From: UBA4744 sp963723165 | GTDB taxonomy: Bacteria; Actinomycetota; Acidimicrobiia; Spongiisociales; UBA4744 | NCBI GenBank assembly: GCA_963723165.1 | Contig: CAVRPP010000004.1 | Coordinates: forward strand, 38,951 to 102,950 | Direction: 5' to 3' | Length of the DNA: 64,000 bases | In this document: positions 53,176 to 62,171 of the stretch, one piece after another | Layout: each line of letters begins with the position of its first letter | Position numbering within the stretch: the stretch's first letter is position 1 | Translations under genes and position numbers: made by a program | Notes under the pieces: model-generated | The model's database searches: none | The model's input: the letters and a program-made list of their open reading frames with translations, nothing else | What the model was told of the DNA's origin: nothing

Positions 53176-55098
53176 GTGAGTACTGCGAATCGCGCCTCTG
53201 AGCGATACGGGGCCGCCGATATCACCGTCCTCGAAGGCCTGGAGGCCGTCCGTCGCCGTCCGGGCATGTACATCGGCTCGACCGGGCCGAGGGGACTCCA
53301 TCATCTCTTGTGGGAGGTTGTCGACAACGCGGTCGACGAGGCCATGGCTGGCTTCTGTACCCGCATTGATGTGACGATTCGCCAGGACAACAGCGTGCAG
53401 GTGCGGGACAACGGTCGGGGGATCCCGGTTGATAGGCACAAGAAGACCAAGGAGTCTGCACTGACGACCGTTCTCACGACGCTGCACGCAGGCGGCAAAT
53501 TCGAGGCCGGTGCGTACCAGGTGTCTGGCGGCCTCCACGGGGTGGGGGTTTCTGTCGTCAACGCTCTTTCGGCGCGACTCGAAGCGGAGATCGTGCGGGA
53601 CGGCTTCCATTGGACCCAGGTATTCGAAGAAGGCCACCCCCGCGGACCCGTCAAAAAGGGCAAACCGGGGAAGCGCACGGGCACGATGATTACCTATTGG
53701 CCGTCCCCGAAGACCTTTGTTGAAACGGTCTCTCTGGATCTCAGCACGGTCACTTCCAGGCTGCGAGAGATGGCCTTCCTCAATCGGGGGTTGGAGATCC
53801 GGCTGACCGACGAACGGGAAGAGGAACCGGTTCACGAAGCCTTTCAATACAAGGGTGGACTGATCGACTACATCAAACACCTCAATGCCACCAAAGATCC
53901 GCTCCATCCTCACGTCATCTATTTCGACGATCAAGGCGAAGACGCGGAGGTCGAGGTCGCGTTGCAGTGGACTTCTTCGTACACCGAGACGGTGCTCAGT
54001 TTCGCCAACAACATCAATACACACGAGGGCGGCACCCATGAAGAAGGCTTTCGGAAGTCTCTGACCAGGGCAATCAACGACTTCGCCCGATCAAAAGGCA
54101 TTCTCAAGGAGAAAGACGAGAACCTGACCGGGGAGGACGTCCGCGAGGGTTTGACGGCGGTCGTATCCGTGAAGGTTCGGTCCCCGCAGTTTGAAGGCCA
54201 GACGAAAACCAAGCTGGGCAACACGGAGATCCGCGGCTACGTGGAGAAGACCCTCAATCGGCTTCTGCCCGAATGGCTCGAGCGCTACAGCGGCGAAGGG
54301 CGGGCGATTACCGACAAGAGCCTCATGGCCTCACGTGCCCGGCTCGCAGCCCGCAAAGCGAGGGAACTGACCCGACGCAAGAGCATGCTGGAGTCGGCCA
54401 GCCTCCCCGGCAAGCTCGCCGACTGCTCCTCCCGCGACGCCTCCGTGAGCGAATTGTTCATCGTGGAGGGCGACAGCGCCGCCGGTCCCGCCAAACAAGG
54501 TCGCAACAGCGAAACTCAGGCGATTCTTCCGATTCGCGGCAAGATCATCAACGTCGAGAAAGCACGCCTGGCCAAGGCGCTCCAGAACACCGAGATCCAG
54601 TCGTTGATCACCGCCATCGGCACCAGCATCGGCGAGGAATTCGATATCGAAAAGGCCCGGTATCACAAGGTGGTGCTTCTCACCGATGCAGACGTCGACG
54701 GGGCGCATATCCGTACCTTGCTGCTCACCTTCTTCTTTCGACACATGCGGCCGCTGATCGAAGCCGGTTACGTCTATTTCGCTCAGCCTCCCCTCTATCG
54801 AGTCAAGACCGGCAAGGACATTCACTATCTGTCCTCTGACGAGGAACTCGACCAACTCCGCGAGGACCTGAACGGGAAGAAGCTGGACGTGAGCCGCTTC
54901 AAAGGTCTGGGGGAGATGAATGCTTCCGAACTGCGGGACACCTCGATGGATCCTGCGCTGCGCCATTTGGTGAAGGTCGAACTCGAGGATGCAGCATTGT
55001 CGGAGGAGATCTTCTCGACGCTGATGGGGGATGACGTGGCTTCCCGCAAGCAGTTCATCCAGCGAAATGCCAAGGACGTCCGGTTCCTCGACGTCTGA
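53176..55098 (+). CDS. gyrB: DNA gyrase subunit B
   Basis: ATPase subunit of gyrase. GHKL site: LWEVVDNAVDEAMAGF, VRDNGRGIPVD, GGLHGVGVSVVNALS. TOPRIM: FIVEGDSAAGPAKQGRNSET and VVLLTDADVDGAHIRTLLL. The family usually has SAGGSA where this has SAAGPA. 640 aa. GTG 53176 follows AAGGAG. Confidence 0.97.
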   Translation: MSTANRASERYGAADITVLEGLEAVRRRPGMYIGSTGPRGLHHLLWEVVDNAVDEAMAGFCTRIDVTIRQDNSVQVRDNGRGIPVDRHKKTKESALTTVLTTLHAGGKFEAGAYQVSGGLHGVGVSVVNALSARLEAEIVRDGFHWTQVFEEGHPRGPVKKGKPGKRTGTMITYWPSPKTFVETVSLDLSTVTSRLREMAFLNRGLEIRLTDEREEEPVHEAFQYKGGLIDYIKHLNATKDPLHPHVIYFDDQGEDAEVEVALQWTSSYTETVLSFANNINTHEGGTHEEGFRKSLTRAINDFARSKGILKEKDENLTGEDVREGLTAVVSVKVRSPQFEGQTKTKLGNTEIRGYVEKTLNRLLPEWLERYSGEGRAITDKSLMASRARLAARKARELTRRKSMLESASLPGKLADCSSRDASVSELFIVEGDSAAGPAKQGRNSETQAILPIRGKIINVEKARLAKALQNTEIQSLITAIGTSIGEEFDIEKARYHKVVLLTDADVDGAHIRTLLLTFFFRHMRPLIEAGYVYFAQPPLYRVKTGKDIHYLSSDEELDQLREDLNGKKLDVSRFKGLGEMNASELRDTSMDPALRHLVKVELEDAALSEEIFSTLMGDDVASRKQFIQRNAKDVRFLDV

Positions 55099-55113
55099 TA
55101 GGGAGAGAGTCAC

Positions 55114-57567
55114 ATGGTCGACGAGCGCACATACGAAGAGAACAACCTCGTGATCGACATCAACGACGAGGTAAAGAAGTCCTTCCTCGATTATGCGATG
55201 TCGGTCATCGTGTCGCGGGCGCTGCCGGATGTGCGCGACGGAATGAAACCGGTTCAGCGACGGATCGTGTACGCGATGTTCGAAGCCGGGATGCGTCCCG
55301 GCAGCAGCTTTCGCAAATGCGCAACAGTGGTCGGCAATGTCATGGGCAGTTACCACCCACATGGCAATGACGCTATCTACGACGCTCTCGTTCGGCTCGG
55401 GCAGGACTTCAGCTCTCGATATCCTTTGATTTCCCCTCAGGGCAACTTCGGCACCATTGATGACCCCCCGGCGGCTATGCGTTACACCGAGAGCCGGCTG
55501 GCGCCAATCGCCATGCATTTGCTCGACGGCATACGAGAGAACACAGTCGACTTTCAGGACAACTACAGCGGAGAATCTTCCGAGCCGATCGTCCTGCCGG
55601 CCCGCTACCCGAATCTGCTGGCAAACGGCGCCACCGGAATCGCCGTCGGCATGGCGACCAACATCCCGCCCCACAACCTCGGCGAGGTGATTGATGCTGT
55701 GATTTACGCGATCGGCAATCCCGATGCGCCCATCGACGACTACCTCAAGATTGTCAAAGGTCCGGACTTTCCTACCGGTGCCTATCTGGTCGGTACCGGT
55801 GGCATTCGTGACGCCCTTACAACCGGCCGGGGCTCGGTCAAGATGCGGGCCGTCACCGACGTGCAGGAGATTCGCAAGGGACGCACGGCCATAATCGTTA
55901 CCGAACTCCCCTATCAGGTCTCGCAGGACCGGGTGCTGGCCAAGATTGCCGATCTCGTCCATGAGAAGAAGATTGCCGGGATTGCCGACCTCCGCAACGA
56001 GAGCTCTGCCCGGCTCGGCACCCGGTTGGTCGTCGAACTCAAACGGGATGCGGTTCCTCAAGTGGTGGTGAATCAGCTCTTCAAGATGACCCAGCTCCAG
56101 GAGACCTTTGGAGTTAATGCGGTAGCGCTGGTGGACGGGGTTCCCCGCACCCTCAACATCGCCGAGATGGTCGGCTATTACATCGATCACCAGATGGAGG
56201 TAGTTGAACGCCGCACGCGCTATCGGCTCGATGATGCCAAGGCGAAGGCCCACGTTCTCGAGGGCCTGATCATTGCCGTCGACAATATCGACGAGGTCGT
56301 TCGGATCATTCGATCTTCCGACGACACCCCGACCGCCAGAGCGCGGTTGATCGAACGGTTCGAGCTCTCCGAGATCCAGGCAAATGCCATCCTGGAGATG
56401 CCACTCCGCCGGCTCACCGCCCTGGAAACCGGGAAGCTACGCGATGACCTCCAGCAATTGAAGGAGCTCATCGCCGAACTCGAGGCCATCCTGGCCGATC
56501 CGTCCCGCCGGCGAGCGATCATCGTGGATGAGCTGACCGAAATCAGGGCCAAATTCGCCGACGAACGGCGGAGCCGGATCATCCCCGATGAAGGGGACCT
56601 CTCTCTCGAAGACCTGATTGCGGACGACGATGTGGTCGTGACCGTGTCTGCCAATGGTTATCTCAAGTCGGTTGAGGCCAGCATCTACCGGACGCAGGGC
56701 CGCGGTGGGCGGGGAGTCAAGGCGGCTTCGCTCCACGAGGACGACGTTGTCAACAAACTCGTACATACAACGGCGCACGCCTACCTGTTGTTCTTCACCA
56801 ACCTGGGAAAGGTCCATCGGATTCGTACCCACGAGATACCCCGCAAGGACCGCACGGCCAAAGGGGTGCTGGCGCAGTCGGTGCTGCCGCTCGAGCCGGA
56901 GGAACGGATTGAAGCGGTGATCGACACCCGCAACTATGAGACGTCCCGGTACCTGGTGATGGTCACGAAGAAGGGCCTGGTGAAGAAGACGCCTTTCAGT
57001 GACTATGACTCGCGTAATTCAACGCTTGTTGCCATCAACCTGGTTGAGGGCGATGAGGTGGTGGCGGTTCGAACCACCAACGGTGAGAACGACATGCTGG
57101 TGTTCACGGAACTGGGTCAGGGAATCCGGTTCTCGGAGAAGGATCTCAGGCCGATGGGACGCGCGACCCGTGGCGTGCGTGGCATCAAACTGCGAGAAGG
57201 GGATCGGGTGATTGGAGCCGCCTCGAGCGCCGACGGTGAGCAGGTCTTGCTTCTCACCTCCGGTGGTTACGGCAAGCGGGTCGCCATGAGTGGGTTCCCC
57301 AATCAGCGCCGGGGTGGATTGGGTGTCAAATCAATCAAGCTCACCAGGGTTCGGGGGACGCTGGTCGGAGCCAGGGCGATCCTCGACGGCACGGAGATTT
57401 TCGTGATTTCTTCCGACGGCGTGGTCATTCGCACCAAGGTGAATCAGATCAGTCGTCAGAAGCGGGAAGCCAGCGGCGTCAAAGTCATGAACATGCCGAC
57501 GGGTACGACTATCTCGGCATTCGCTCCGGTTCCGTTGGAGGAGCTCGAGACGGTCCCGGGGAACTAG
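55114..57567 (+). CDS. gyrA: DNA gyrase subunit A
   Basis: DNA-cleaving subunit. The active-site Tyr is in PPAAMRYTESRLAP, quinolone-region PHGNDAIYDALVRLGQDF; the GyrA box is seen as QGRGGRGVK in the C-terminal pinwheel, whose blades repeat motifs such as NYETSRYLVMVTKKGLVKK. 817 aa. Fifteen bases after gyrB. The quinolone-region has His-Gly-Asn-Asp-Ala-Ile where many species have a Ser or Ala after Asp; the Ala here is the mycobacterial state. Confidence 0.97.
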   Translation: MVDERTYEENNLVIDINDEVKKSFLDYAMSVIVSRALPDVRDGMKPVQRRIVYAMFEAGMRPGSSFRKCATVVGNVMGSYHPHGNDAIYDALVRLGQDFSSRYPLISPQGNFGTIDDPPAAMRYTESRLAPIAMHLLDGIRENTVDFQDNYSGESSEPIVLPARYPNLLANGATGIAVGMATNIPPHNLGEVIDAVIYAIGNPDAPIDDYLKIVKGPDFPTGAYLVGTGGIRDALTTGRGSVKMRAVTDVQEIRKGRTAIIVTELPYQVSQDRVLAKIADLVHEKKIAGIADLRNESSARLGTRLVVELKRDAVPQVVVNQLFKMTQLQETFGVNAVALVDGVPRTLNIAEMVGYYIDHQMEVVERRTRYRLDDAKAKAHVLEGLIIAVDNIDEVVRIIRSSDDTPTARARLIERFELSEIQANAILEMPLRRLTALETGKLRDDLQQLKELIAELEAILADPSRRRAIIVDELTEIRAKFADERRSRIIPDEGDLSLEDLIADDDVVVTVSANGYLKSVEASIYRTQGRGGRGVKAASLHEDDVVNKLVHTTAHAYLLFFTNLGKVHRIRTHEIPRKDRTAKGVLAQSVLPLEPEERIEAVIDTRNYETSRYLVMVTKKGLVKKTPFSDYDSRNSTLVAINLVEGDEVVAVRTTNGENDMLVFTELGQGIRFSEKDLRPMGRATRGVRGIKLREGDRVIGAASSADGEQVLLLTSGGYGKRVAMSGFPNQRRGGLGVKSIKLTRVRGTLVGARAILDGTEIFVISSDGVVIRTKVNQISRQKREASGVKVMNMPTGTTISAFAPVPLEELETVPGN

Positions 57568-57649
57568 AAAGGCCTTCCGGGCCGTTGGGGTGGTGGACGG
57601 ATCACCCGGGTTGGGAAGGCAGGGCATTACACTCGCCCACGAGGAGTTG

Positions 57650-58201
57650 ATGGAAGTGACATCCGTGCGGCGTGTACGCAGGGTCATACGAAAATTCGAT
57701 CCATGGACCGTGTTGAAGGTCTCGATTGTCTTCTACGCAGTCATGGCGGTAGCGATTGTGCTGGGTCTGGTGATCCTGTGGGCGGTAGTGAATAACGCCG
57801 GGATTCCCCAGGCGATCGAAGATTTCGGCAAGAAGATAACGTTGTTGGAAGCCGACGCCGAGCTGTTCGCCGACGGAGAGCGTTACTTGCGCGTTGCAGT
57901 GTTCCTCGGCGTTGTCTGGACGGTTCTCCTGACCGGTCTCACCACCCTGTCGGCGGTGATGTACAACCTCATATCCGACATCGTGGGTGGGATCGAAATC
58001 GTGGTCCTCGAGGAGACCCTCAACGCTCCTCAAGGCACCCAGGCGGGCGTCCGTATCCCGCGCAGCTGGCAAACCACAACCCCACCTCCCCCTTCGTCCG
58101 TGACTTCGGGGCAGGTCGACCTACCCACCGAGGAAGTTGTCCTCACAGAGGAATCGATGGGCGCCCCGGTCGAGGTGCGCAGCTCTCAGCCGTCGGCGTA
58201 A
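57650..58201 (+). CDS. DUF3566 transmembrane protein
   Basis: About 183 aa. Basic N-terminus VRRVRRVIRKFDPWTVLKV, two membrane helices (FYAVMAVAIVLGLVILWAVV; VAVFLGVVWTVLLTGLTTL) and NLISDIVGGIEIVVLEE, the diagnostic end of DUF3566, then a disordered acidic tail. In mycobacteria the DUF3566 gene also follows gyrA. Start is ATG 57650 or GTG 57656; the GAGGAG fits the GTG spacing better. Role unknown; thought to be linked to the cell envelope. Confidence 0.88.
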   Translation: MEVTSVRRVRRVIRKFDPWTVLKVSIVFYAVMAVAIVLGLVILWAVVNNAGIPQAIEDFGKKITLLEADAELFADGERYLRVAVFLGVVWTVLLTGLTTLSAVMYNLISDIVGGIEIVVLEETLNAPQGTQAGVRIPRSWQTTTPPPPSSVTSGQVDLPTEEVVLTEESMGAPVEVRSSQPSA

Positions 58202-58292
58202 ACCATCTTCGCTCCGGCCTATCCGAGGTTGGGGTTCCGACACGGTCCTCCTGCCTGAGAGGGTGAGACGCCACATCAGCACTTCGACGGAG

Positions 58293-59051
58293 CTAGCGAC
58301 GCTCCACAAAGGTCGCAACGTCAAGACCAGCCACCAGGGCACCGTCGAGATACCGGCGGAAGGCGGCGCTGGGATAGTGCCTGCCTACCGGAAAGGCGCC
58401 CCCGGCTGCCGCTAACACGGCTGCCGCCAGCGCTATTCCCCCGAGAAAGAGGGAGTCGTCCGCCACTCCTATCGTGCGCACTTCCACTCCGTCCGCGGAC
58501 GCGGCCGTGACCCGGACGCTGAGCCCGGTCCATCCGCCTTCCACGGGTGCAGCGAGGAAACGGGTGCCGGGCGGAGCGTCCGGCCACACCTCCTCGCCGG
58601 CCCCGGCCCATTGGTTTCCGATCGGTTGCGGGAAAGCGAGGGGGATGCCTTTGCGGAGAGCGCCACCAGGTTCCGTCCATCCGATCACTGCTTCCATTGG
58701 CGTGTCGTGGCGGGCGCATTCGCCGGCTGCCAAAGAGGCGGCCAGACCGAAGCGGGGGTTGGCGCCGACAACGAACGGGATGTCCGGGTCTGGAGCTATG
58801 GTCGGGTTGCCGATCGGTACCACGAGGGGAATACCGTGGTCGGAAGCCTGGCGATAGCGCTGCTGCAAGTGTTCGGATGCGTCGCTGGCAACAACATCCC
58901 ATCCCGCCAGGTTGGTGATCGTGCTTACCCGGGGGTCACCGGAGGTTGAGCGACGTCCGATCAACCCGATGGCTTCAACGGACCGTTCGGCCAGGAGCAC
59001 CCGAGCTGCCCGCGCCCCAATCTTCCCGTTGGCTTCTAGTGCAATCCTCAA
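58293..59051 (-). CDS. Rossmann-like hypothetical protein
   Basis: About 252 aa. Opening RIALEANGKIGARAARVLL then AIGLIGRRS has the GxxG/A spacing of an NAD(P)-binding strand-turn-helix, with later VVASDASEHLQQRYRQA and GIPLVVPIGNPT. The C-terminal half is unlike known dehydrogenases. The TTG at 59051 overlaps the stop of the small upstream gene (TTGA), and the longer open frame crosses the riboswitch and has no homology pattern. Function unknown. Confidence 0.65.
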   Translation of the reverse strand: MRIALEANGKIGARAARVLLAERSVEAIGLIGRRSTSGDPRVSTITNLAGWDVVASDASEHLQQRYRQASDHGIPLVVPIGNPTIAPDPDIPFVVGANPRFGLAASLAAGECARHDTPMEAVIGWTEPGGALRKGIPLAFPQPIGNQWAGAGEEVWPDAPPGTRFLAAPVEGGWTGLSVRVTAASADGVEVRTIGVADDSLFLGGIALAAAVLAAAGGAFPVGRHYPSAAFRRYLDGALVAGLDVATFVERR

Positions 59052-59182
59052 TGATTGGTCACCGAGTCGAGTTCGACCGGCTCCCAGGCACCCGATGCTC
59101 GAGGAGGCTGAATGGGCCGCTTCTTGTAGGCGAAGACGGCGGCGGCCACAGCGGCGGCGATAAGGACGGTTCTGCGAATCAT
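59048..59182 (-). CDS. 44-aa single-helix membrane protein
   Basis: MIRRTVLIAAAVAAAVFAYK then a Pro-rich tail PIQPPRASGAWEPVELD. One membrane helix at residues 4-18. It is coupled to the Rossmann-like gene by a 4-nt overlap and reads away from the cobalamin riboswitch. Too short for certainty; the clean overlap is the main support. Confidence 0.5.
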   Translation of the reverse strand: MIRRTVLIAAAVAAAVFAYKKRPIQPPRASGAWEPVELDSVTNH

Positions 59183-59227
59183 GAAGCCAGTGTAGGGACG
59201 TTTTCGTGCCGATCGGGAGGCGGCTAA

Positions 59228-59400
59228 TGTGGCCGTGTCCGGTTGAGCCGGACACCGTGAAGGTCCCATCAGTGGCTAAGAGCGAAGTCCGGTCCCAATC
59301 CGGCGCTGTCCCGCAACTGTGATGCCCTCTGTGGAGGGATGAGCCAGGTCGCCTGCCTTCAGGGTCACGAAAGTGCTCTCGTAGGAAGGGCGCGCGTGCG
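59228..59400 (+). ncRNA. Cobalamin (B12) riboswitch
   Basis: The leader before btuF holds the classical cobalamin-aptamer core: CCGGTCCCAATCCGGCGCTG, then TCCCGCAACTGTGATG, and the B12 box AGCCAGGTCGCCTGCC at about 59343-59358. A GC stem GTCCGG/CCGGAC opens at 59236-59252. The short gap to the btuF start (59443) fits translational or transcriptional shut-off by B12. Confidence 0.9.
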
Positions 59401-59442
59401 ACCCGGGTCGGGCGTTGCGTTCTCCGAAGGATTGGAGGACTG

Positions 59443-60312
59443 GTGAGTCGTCTGGCCGTTTGTCTCTTGGCGATGGCGTTGGTGTTGACTGCTTGCGCTA
59501 CGCCCGTCACAGTGGAGAGCGACGCCGGTCGATTGACCCTCGACGATCGCCCGTTGCGCATCGTGTCCCTGTCCGCAACGCACACGGAGATGCTCTACGC
59601 CATCGACGCCGGAGAGCTGGTTGCGGCTACCGACCTGACCTCTAATTTCCCTCCGGCTGCGGAGGCGACCGTGAAAGTGGACGCCTTCAACTTCAACGTT
59701 GAAGAAGTCGCGGCAACTCGGCCCGACCTGGTCATCACCGGTTTCGATTTCCAGGGAGAAGTCGATGCGCTCCGCGCAGTTGGGATCCCGGTTCTCCTTC
59801 TCACGCCTGCCACCAACCTCGATGAGGCGTACGCTCAGATCGAGATTCTCGGCGAGGTAACGGGGCGGGAGACGGAGGCGGCCGGGCTGGTTTCCTCGAT
59901 GCAGGCCCGGATCGAGGAGCTCATTGGTTCGGCCACGCGACCTTCGCTCACGGTCTTCCACGAGGTCGATAACACCCTCTATTCAGCGAATTCGTCGACC
60001 TTCCTCGGCGATATCTATCGCCGGCTGGGATTGACCAATATTGCGGACGCCGTTCCCGACGAGTTCGCCTCTGGATATGTGCAGGTGTCAGAGGAGTACT
60101 TGTTTTCCCAGGATCCCGACCTCATCCTTCTAGGCGACGCGGGGTTCGGCGAGAGTCCCGAATCGGTTGGCGCTCGTCCCGGCTGGGACTCTTTGACGGC
60201 GGTCCAGAACGGTGCCGTATTCGAGCTCGATGGTGACATTGCCGGACGGTGGGGGCCGCGGACCGTAGACCTGGTTGAAGCCATCGTCGCGGCAATGGAA
60301 GCGGCTGCCTAG
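59443..60312 (+). CDS. btuF: Cobalamin ABC transporter substrate-binding lipoprotein
   Basis: A 289-aa class III periplasmic-binding-type protein. Lipobox LLAMALVLTAC, then RIVSLSATHTEMLYAI (metal/corrin-binding protein opening), TRPDLVITG, EVDNTLYSANSSTFLGD and DPDLILLGD. GTG 59443 has GGAGG in front. Captures B12 outside the membrane and hands it to BtuC. Control by the riboswitch supports corrinoid over iron siderophore. Confidence 0.88.
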   Translation: MSRLAVCLLAMALVLTACATPVTVESDAGRLTLDDRPLRIVSLSATHTEMLYAIDAGELVAATDLTSNFPPAAEATVKVDAFNFNVEEVAATRPDLVITGFDFQGEVDALRAVGIPVLLLTPATNLDEAYAQIEILGEVTGRETEAAGLVSSMQARIEELIGSATRPSLTVFHEVDNTLYSANSSTFLGDIYRRLGLTNIADAVPDEFASGYVQVSEEYLFSQDPDLILLGDAGFGESPESVGARPGWDSLTAVQNGAVFELDGDIAGRWGPRTVDLVEAIVAAMEAAA

Positions 60313-61343
60313 TGGCGACCCCGGCTGCCGTCCCCTCGAGCCGGAGGAGACGCGCTTACATCATCAGTGGCTTGGCGCTCATCGGCATTGCGATCCTGGG
60401 TGTCACCCTTGGTCCTGTGCCGATCAGCCCGGGCGCGGCCCTGCTCGAGATTGCCGATCGAATTCTTCCCGTGAACATCAATTCGGGTCTCAGCGGTCAG
60501 GAGGCAGCCATCGTCTGGCAACTGCGGGCTCCGCGTGTCGTGCTGGGCAGTCTGGTCGGGGCGATGCTGGCGATCGCCGGGGGTGCCTACCAGGGAGTGT
60601 TCCGCAATCCTCTGGCCGATCCCTACCTGCTCGGTGTGGCCGCAGGCGCCGGTCTCGGTGCTACGGCGGCTCTCTCGTTTGGCGCAGGCGGAGCTGCCTT
60701 GCCGCCGGCGGCCTTCGCCGGTGCCGTTCTGGCCGTTGGCGCCACCTACTATTTCGCCCGGTCGGCCGGGGGTAGGAGAACTCCGGCGACGCTCATTCTG
60801 GCGGGTGTCGCAGTGGGGTCATTCCTCACGGCGCTGCAGACGTTCCTCCAACAACAGTCGGCAGACCGCATCAGAGAGGTCTTCACGTGGCTGCTGGGAC
60901 GTCTCAGCACCGCAACATGGTCCCAGGTCCGGATGGTGCTTCCGTACGTCGTTGTCGCTCTGGTGGTGCTGTACGCCTATCGGCGGATCCTGGATGTGCT
61001 TTCCGTAGGTGAGGAGGAGGCAGCCACCCTCGGGGTGCGCCCGGCCCGAGCCCGACTGGTGATCGTCACGGCTGCCACCCTCGGATCTGCGGCGGTCGTC
61101 TCCGTCACCGGTCTGATCGGGTTCGTCGGCATTGTCGTCCCTCACGCCGTCCGCATGGTGGCCGGTGTGAGCTACCGGGTGATCCTGCCGCTCTCGATGA
61201 TCATCGGAGCGGGCTTCTTGCTGGCTGCCGATCTCCTGGCCCGCACCGTCATCTCTCCAGGCGAGTTGCCGATCGGTGTCGTCACGGCCTTTGTGGGAGC
61301 CCCGTTCTTTGCCATGATCCTGCGACGACGGGAGCCTGCCTGA
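60312..61343 (+). CDS. btuC: Cobalamin ABC transporter permease
   Basis: 343-aa FecCD-type permease with about ten helices. Family segments: WQLRAPRVVLGSLVGAMLAI, GGAYQGVFRNPLADPYLLGV, LILAGVAVGSFLTALQTFL, TGLIGFVGIVVPHAVRMVAG and GELPIGVVTAFVGAPFF. GTG start overlaps the btuF stop by one base. Confidence 0.93.
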   Translation: MATPAAVPSSRRRRAYIISGLALIGIAILGVTLGPVPISPGAALLEIADRILPVNINSGLSGQEAAIVWQLRAPRVVLGSLVGAMLAIAGGAYQGVFRNPLADPYLLGVAAGAGLGATAALSFGAGGAALPPAAFAGAVLAVGATYYFARSAGGRRTPATLILAGVAVGSFLTALQTFLQQQSADRIREVFTWLLGRLSTATWSQVRMVLPYVVVALVVLYAYRRILDVLSVGEEEAATLGVRPARARLVIVTAATLGSAAVVSVTGLIGFVGIVVPHAVRMVAGVSYRVILPLSMIIGAGFLLAADLLARTVISPGELPIGVVTAFVGAPFFAMILRRREPA

Positions 61344-62149
61344 TGTCGCGCCTTGAGTGCCGGGGTCTGCGCGCCTCCTACGACGAGACGGAAGTACTGC
61401 ACGGTGTTGATCTTGACGTGGGAGACGGCGAATGGGTCGTCATCATCGGACCGAACGGCTCCGGCAAGTCGACCTTGCTCCGAGTGGTGGCGGGCACGGT
61501 GCCTGCAACCGGGGAAGTACGGGTCGTCGGCGGCATTGCGGCCGGCGTCTCGACCAAGCGTCGCTCCCGCCTGGTAGCGATGGTCCCCCAGAATCCGGTG
61601 ATACCGGAGGGGATGACCGTGCTGGACTACGTGCTGCTGGGACGGACTCCCTACATATCGTCCTGGGGAACAGAGTCCGGCAGCGACCTGCGGGTTGTGC
61701 GCAGGGTGCTCGCCGAACTGGACCTCGGCTCCATGGCGGGCAGGGTCCTGCAGTCGTTGAGCGGTGGTGAGTTGCAGCGGGTTGTCCTGGCTCGGGCCCT
61801 TGCCCAGGAAGCGCCGGTGCTGTTGCTGGACGAGCCGACCACGGCTCTCGATGTGGGCCATCAACAGCAGGTGCTCGAGTTGGTCGACAGGTTGCGGCAG
61901 ACCCGCGCCATCGCCGTGCTGGCTGCCATGCACGACCTCACCCTGGCTGCTCAATATGCAGATCGTTTGGTGCTGCTCGTCGGCGGGAGGGCCGCGGCCG
62001 CCGGATCGGCCGTGGAGGTGCTCACGTCCGAGCACCTTCGCCAGCACTACCACGCGGAAGTAGCGATCCTGAGGGGTCCCGACGGAGGCGTCGTTGTGGC
62101 ACCAAGAAGGAGAACCGATTCTGAACCGCACAGCAGCCGGAACCCCTAA
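61343..62149 (+). CDS. btuD: Cobalamin ABC transporter ATP-binding protein
   Basis: 268-aa ATPase. Walker A IIGPNGSGKSTLLRVVAG, Q-loop MVPQNPVIPEG, signature SLSGGELQRVVLARALAQEA, Walker B VLLLDEPTTALDVGHQQ and the His switch AAMHDLTLAAQYADR. ATG overlaps the btuC stop by one base. Confidence 0.95.
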   Translation: MSRLECRGLRASYDETEVLHGVDLDVGDGEWVVIIGPNGSGKSTLLRVVAGTVPATGEVRVVGGIAAGVSTKRRSRLVAMVPQNPVIPEGMTVLDYVLLGRTPYISSWGTESGSDLRVVRRVLAELDLGSMAGRVLQSLSGGELQRVVLARALAQEAPVLLLDEPTTALDVGHQQQVLELVDRLRQTRAIAVLAAMHDLTLAAQYADRLVLLVGGRAAAAGSAVEVLTSEHLRQHYHAEVAILRGPDGGVVVAPRRRTDSEPHSSRNP

Positions 62150-62171
62150 TCTGGGTTTCTGGAGGTTGCAT

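Noticed and set aside
54331..56253. 640-codon open frame on the minus strand
   Set aside because: It is antisense to gyrB and gyrA, which are unmistakable; long antisense frames are expected in GC-rich DNA.
58202..58292. Possible tRNA genes after gyrA/DUF3566, as in mycobacteria
   Set aside because: No T-loop GGTTCGAATCC or acceptor stem is seen here; the minus-strand gene follows after 91 bp.
59052..59585. N-terminal extension of the Rossmann-like gene
   Set aside because: It would run through the cobalamin riboswitch and btuF start on the other strand and has no homology pattern.
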